Positions 14,713-17,512 of a DNA stretch of 17,512 nucleotides are shown here, one piece after another. The notes beneath the pieces were generated by a model. The model was not told the DNA's origin. It was given only the letters and a program-made list of their open reading frames with translations, and searched no databases. Made by a program: the position numbers and the translations under genes. Origin of the DNA: Bordetella parapertussis. Lineage in GTDB: Bacteria > Pseudomonadota > Gammaproteobacteria > Burkholderiales > Burkholderiaceae_B. The first letter of the stretch is position 1. Each line of letters begins with the position of its first letter. The stretch spans positions 1-17,512 of the forward strand of contig CAMBLP010000030.1 of NCBI GenBank assembly GCA_945868195.1, given 5' to 3'.

Positions 14713-14916
14713 GGCATTTCTCTCAAAAACGGAACAAAAATAGCTAAGACAACACACCCTAGCAACGCTTTATTTTATCTCTCTCATGGAACACACTGAA
14801 CACAAACTTATATTTAGTGTTATTTCCAATGTCCAGATGAGATTAAAGAACAACAAAGACCCAAAAAATAAGTATTACTCAGTAAGATGATGCAGAGTAT
14901 CTAAACTCTTCCCCCT
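14713..14916. other. Divergent intergenic region, A/T-rich
   Basis: This 204-bp gap, the largest in the window, separates the DUF2889 gene (minus) from the translocase-like transporter gene (plus) and must hold both promoters. An AACAC...GTGTT inverted repeat (14799-14803 and 14817-14821, 13-nt spacer) is visible. A minus-strand TAAAAT box lies 17 nt after a poor TTCAGT. For the plus direction I find no convincing -35/-10 pair. The transporter ATG is preceded by a pyrimidine run (CTCTTCCCCCT) instead of a Shine-Dalgarno. No RNA gene is recognisable. Confidence 0.5.
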
Positions 14917-16239
14917 ATGACAAGCCTGCTGCAGACGTTCACCAATATCAAACGGCAAGAGTTGCTGCCCACGCTGGTGGCAGGCTTGTTTTTTTTCTTT
15001 ATTTTGAGCGCGTTGATGGTCGTCAGACCCGCCCGCGAAGCCTTGGGGATGCAGCGTGGCATCGAGGCGATCCGCTGGCTCTTTATGGCAACCCTGGTGG
15101 TGACCTTACTTGTCAATCCGCTGTTTGGTTTGCTGGTGAGTCGTTATCGTCGCCTGGTCTTTATTACCGCGACTTACTCTTTCTTTTCCCTCGGTCTCCT
15201 TTGTTTTTACGCTCTACTGACCCTTGCGCCGGCACACATCGGACTTGTGAGCGGTCAGGTTTTCTACGTTTGGTTCAGCGTCTTTAATCTTTTCGCCACC
15301 ATGCTTTTTTGGGCATTAATGACCGATCGCTTTACAAAAGAACAGAGCCAGCGTCTCTTTGCCGCGATTTCTCTAGGAGGAACGCTCGGTGCGATGTTTG
15401 GGCCGTGGCTCGCAAGTATGCTGGCCAAACCCTTTGGCACGCCTTTGCTGCTCCTGATTGCTGCTGCTTTTTTATTGTGTGCAATCGCGACGGCATGGTG
15501 GTTGACCCATTTAAAGACACAAGTCGAGACAAGTGGCCAGGGCGATGAAGCCTCAACCACACAGGCTGCAGATCTAGACCCCGAGCGTGCCATTATCGGT
15601 GGCAGCGCCTGGGAAGGCTTTACAGCGGTGATCCGCTCACCGTATCTGCTTGGTATCGCAGCGTATGTCCTGATTTTGGCTGTTGTCGCAACCTTGCTTT
15701 ATTTCACGCGACTGCAAATGGTCGCAGCCTTAGCGCTCGATACCGACACAAGGACCGCGGCGTTCGCGCGGATTGATCTCTACACACAGGCCGCGACCTT
15801 TGTGCTGCAAGCCTTTCTCACAAGCCATCTCATCAAGCGCTTCGGCATTGCTGTCACGCTTGCGCTCCTACCCATCACGGTTGCTTTTGGCTTCATCGGT
15901 TTGGCTTTAATGGGCTCGCTCACGGCACTCATTGCTTTTGAATCGGCTTTTCGCGCCGTTCAACGCGGCGTCATGCGTCCGGCTCGCGAAACCCTTTTCA
16001 CAACCGTTGCGCGAGCCGAGCGTTACAAAGCCAAAGCCTTCATCGACACTTTTGTATATCGTAGTGGTGATGCGCTTGGCTCACAAACAGAAGGACTGTT
16101 GGGCCGACTCGGGATGGGGCTCGCAGGTCTCGCCTGGTTTGCCGTGCCCCTGGCCGTGATCTGGATGAGTTTGGGTCTTTGGCTTGGGTATACGCAAGCT
16201 AAACGCAATGAATCCGCCACATCTAACTTAAAACTTTAA
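14917..16239 (+). CDS. MFS-like transporter related to ATP/ADP (NTP/NDP) translocases
   Basis: This 440-residue protein has about 11-12 predicted membrane helices. It matches the branch of free-living proteobacterial transporters related to the nucleotide (ATP/ADP) translocases of Chlamydia and Rickettsia. Signatures are MVVRPAREALG (34-44), FNLFATMLFWALMTDRFTKEQSQRLFAAISLGGTLGA (about 123-159), and the C-terminal block RGVMRPARETLFTTV followed by RYKAKAFIDTFVYRSGDALGSQ (350-390). A hydrophilic loop lies at about 200-225. Whether it carries nucleotides is unknown; a host-free bacterium has little use for ATP import, and many relatives are simply called MFS transporters. No in-frame extension is possible, because a TAA lies 15 nt upstream, and no Shine-Dalgarno is present. 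It ends 22 nt before the aldo/keto reductase, probably in one operon. Confidence 0.82.
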   Translation: MTSLLQTFTNIKRQELLPTLVAGLFFFFILSALMVVRPAREALGMQRGIEAIRWLFMATLVVTLLVNPLFGLLVSRYRRLVFITATYSFFSLGLLCFYALLTLAPAHIGLVSGQVFYVWFSVFNLFATMLFWALMTDRFTKEQSQRLFAAISLGGTLGAMFGPWLASMLAKPFGTPLLLLIAAAFLLCAIATAWWLTHLKTQVETSGQGDEASTTQAADLDPERAIIGGSAWEGFTAVIRSPYLLGIAAYVLILAVVATLLYFTRLQMVAALALDTDTRTAAFARIDLYTQAATFVLQAFLTSHLIKRFGIAVTLALLPITVAFGFIGLALMGSLTALIAFESAFRAVQRGVMRPARETLFTTVARAERYKAKAFIDTFVYRSGDALGSQTEGLLGRLGMGLAGLAWFAVPLAVIWMSLGLWLGYTQAKRNESATSNLKL

Positions 16240-16261
16240 AGAAACTCTTTAGGAGACTCGC

Positions 16262-17215
16262 ATGATGAACCGTCGCACCTGGCTTCAATCCGCTCTGGCC
16301 GCAGCCAGTACCACAGCATTACCTAATGTATGGGCCCAAGCCTTGGCTGCGAGTGGTCCTCTCTTGACACGGGCCATCCCCTCCAGCGGTCAACGCCTGC
16401 CCATCATCGGTCTTGGTAGTTCGGCCACGTTCGCGCAAGTTGCTCGCTCCGAAGACCGCGAGGCTCTGAAAAATGTCATGGCCAAGATGATTGAGCTTGG
16501 GGGCACCGTTTTTGATACCGCCCCGAGCTACGGAGCTTCCGAAGAAGTTGCCGGCAAGATCGCGCAAGACATAGGCATCGCTCAAAAATTATTTTGGGCC
16601 ACCAAACTCAACGTCGCCCCCCGTGGCGGTGGTGCAGCCGATGCGACCGCAGCACGTGCGCAACTCGAAGCGTCTTTCAAACGTATTGGCAAACCTGTCA
16701 TCGATCTTGTCCAAATTCACAACATGGGAGACGTTCAGACGCAACTTCCGATTTTGCGCGAAGCCAAAGAGAAAGGTCGTATTCGTTATCTCGGGGTGAC
16801 AACGACATTCAGCAATCAATATGACAGTTTGATCGAAACCATGCGCACGCAAAAAATCGACTTCATCGGCACAAACTATGCCATCGATGATTTATTTGCT
16901 GAAAAAACCATTTTGCCGTTGGCTCAAGAGCGCGGGATCGCCGTGCTCGTCTACGCGCCCTTTGGTCGGACTCGGCTCTGGAATCGCGTCAAAGGTCAAA
17001 ACGTCCCAGAATGGGCTAAAGAGTTCGATGCGACAACCTGGGCCCAATTTTTCTTGAAATTTGTCGCCAGCCATCCCACCGTCACCTGTATCACACCCGC
17101 GACCAGTCGTGTCTCAAACATGATTGACAACATGGCCGGTGGTATCGGTCGCCTGCCAGATACGGCGATGCGCAAGCGGATGATCCAATTGATTGACAGC
17201 CTACCCAACGCCTAG
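16262..17215 (+). CDS. Aldo/keto reductase with Tat signal peptide
   Basis: This 317-residue protein begins MMNRRTWLQSALAAASTTAL, a twin-arginine signal (RRxWLQ, then a hydrophobic stretch and an AQA-type cleavage region near residues 25-31). The mature part is an aldo/keto reductase barrel with the catalytic tetrad Asp85 and Tyr90 (TVFDTAPSYGAS), Lys115 (WATKLN) and His153 (VQIHNMGD). Tat export fits a protein that folds with its nicotinamide cofactor in the cytoplasm and acts in the periplasm. The natural substrate is unknown. AGGAG lies 6 nt before the ATG; a second ATG follows directly and is equally possible. It follows the translocase-like transporter by 22 nt, so co-transcription is likely. 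Confidence 0.92.
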   Translation: MMNRRTWLQSALAAASTTALPNVWAQALAASGPLLTRAIPSSGQRLPIIGLGSSATFAQVARSEDREALKNVMAKMIELGGTVFDTAPSYGASEEVAGKIAQDIGIAQKLFWATKLNVAPRGGGAADATAARAQLEASFKRIGKPVIDLVQIHNMGDVQTQLPILREAKEKGRIRYLGVTTTFSNQYDSLIETMRTQKIDFIGTNYAIDDLFAEKTILPLAQERGIAVLVYAPFGRTRLWNRVKGQNVPEWAKEFDATTWAQFFLKFVASHPTVTCITPATSRVSNMIDNMAGGIGRLPDTAMRKRMIQLIDSLPNA

Positions 17216-17292
17216 AACTCAAAGCTCGCGCTTGGATAGTCTCATTGTGCTAAATTCTCGGTGTCGGCGTTGTTTGCGCCGCAGCATTTTTT

Positions 17293-17308
17293 GATGCAAC
17301 ACTGCATC
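17293..17308 (+). promoter_or_regulatory. Hairpin over the lptF translation start region
   Basis: GATGCA (17293-17298) and TGCATC (17303-17308) form a perfect 6-bp stem with an ACAC loop, ending 7 nt before the lptF ATG at 17316. It covers the place where a Shine-Dalgarno should be, and none is visible. It could tune translation of lptF. It lacks a T-run on its 3' side, so it is not a terminator. Confidence 0.3.
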
Positions 17309-17315
17309 GCGCACA

Positions 17316-17512
17316 ATGTCCTTATTTAAACGTTCCGTCGTCTCCGAAATCACCAACCACTTTAGCGTCGTTCTGTCGACGCTGGTTGTTGTATGGCTGA
17401 GCGTCATACTGGTACGCCTGCTTGGAGAGGCCGCCGCGGGGCGTATTGGCGCGGATGTCGTGATTGGCCTTGCCGCCTTCACCACAATCGCCGCACTCCC
17501 TATCATCTTAGC
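17316..17512 (+). CDS. lptF: LPS export ABC transporter permease LptF, N-terminal fragment
   Basis: This is the first 65 codons (plus 2 nt) of a gene cut by the window end. The translation begins MSLFKRSVVSEITNHFSVVL, then continues LVRLLGEAAAGRIGADVVIG and ALPIIL. This matches the start of betaproteobacterial LptF. The pattern is a short basic segment, an amphipathic stretch, a first membrane helix, an 'RxLGxAAxGRxxxxxV' loop and a second helix. LptF and LptG form the inner-membrane channel of the LptB2FG complex, which extracts LPS and passes it to LptC/A; lptG would be expected just beyond the window. The ATG has no Shine-Dalgarno, and a hairpin ends 7 nt upstream. The 100-bp gap after the aldo/keto reductase gene should hold its promoter, but I see no strong boxes there. 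Confidence 0.85.
   Translation, partial: MSLFKRSVVSEITNHFSVVLSTLVVVWLSVILVRLLGEAAAGRIGADVVIGLAAFTTIAALPIIL

Noticed and set aside
14713..14757. Fifteen extra N-terminal codons (starting M-C-C-L-S-Y-F-C) on the DUF2889 protein.
   Set aside because: The segment is Cys/Phe-rich, does not resemble the family N-terminus and lacks a Shine-Dalgarno. The GTG at 14710-14712 fits the family better.
17232..17256. TTGGAT and TAAATT as a promoter for lptF.
   Set aside because: The spacer is only 13 nt, too short for a sigma70 promoter.
1..17512. Mobile elements, CRISPR arrays, toxin-antitoxin or defence genes, tRNAs and other structural RNAs.
   Set aside because: I looked in all intergenic spaces and reading frames. 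No transposase, integrase, terminal inverted repeats, regularly spaced repeats, cloverleaf or defence-type domain was recognised. The region looks like ordinary metabolic and envelope genes.

Overview
The window looks like chromosomal DNA from a free-living Gram-negative proteobacterium. A Burkholderiales betaproteobacterium, perhaps Alcaligenaceae-like, fits best. This rests on the recognisable protein families (an LptF start, UppP, a DUF2889 protein, two CaiB/BaiF CoA-transferases, a CitE-like lyase and a short MaoC hydratase), on dense packing and on moderate G+C judged by eye. The genus is inference. I see no IS element, integrase, phage gene, CRISPR array, tRNA or rRNA, and no gene-free stretch longer than about 205 bp.

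Region 1 (1-4278): a truncated N-acyl-D-amino-acid deacylase-type amidohydrolase and an M20 metallopeptidase lie on the minus strand. Divergent from them is a plus-strand set: an MFS transporter, a hotdog thioesterase and a two-domain cupin-like protein. The region suggests uptake and hydrolysis of acylated or peptide-like compounds.

Region 2 (4297-7322): an enoyl-CoA hydratase/isomerase-family protein lacking both canonical catalytic glutamates is divergent from a class III CoA-transferase, with overlapping predicted promoters between them. A strong bidirectional terminator separates the transferase from a convergent fumarylacetoacetate-hydrolase-family enzyme.

Region 3 (7366-14020, minus strand): from a good sigma70-like promoter at about 14065-14092 runs a probable operon. 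Its order is CitE-like CoA-ester lyase, CaiB/BaiF CoA-transferase, acyl-CoA dehydrogenase, MaoC hydratase, MFS transporter and exported histidine phosphatase, followed by uppP. The lyase/transferase/hydratase trio matches the logic of bacterial itaconate dissimilation (itaconate to itaconyl-CoA to citramalyl-CoA to pyruvate plus acetyl-CoA). The acyl-CoA dehydrogenase could feed in methylsuccinyl-CoA. This is the most interesting system here. It is a variant of known chemistry rather than a wholly new one, and its substrate is inferred.

Region 4 (14146-17512): a DUF2889 protein, then divergently a transporter related to the ATP/ADP translocase family, a Tat-exported aldo/keto reductase, and the first 65 codons of lptF, cut by the window end.

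Starts were revised from the longest ORF where a Shine-Dalgarno sequence or the conserved N-terminus favoured an internal start. This applies to the FAH protein, acyl-CoA dehydrogenase, MaoC, CaiB 2, CitE-like lyase and DUF2889 protein.
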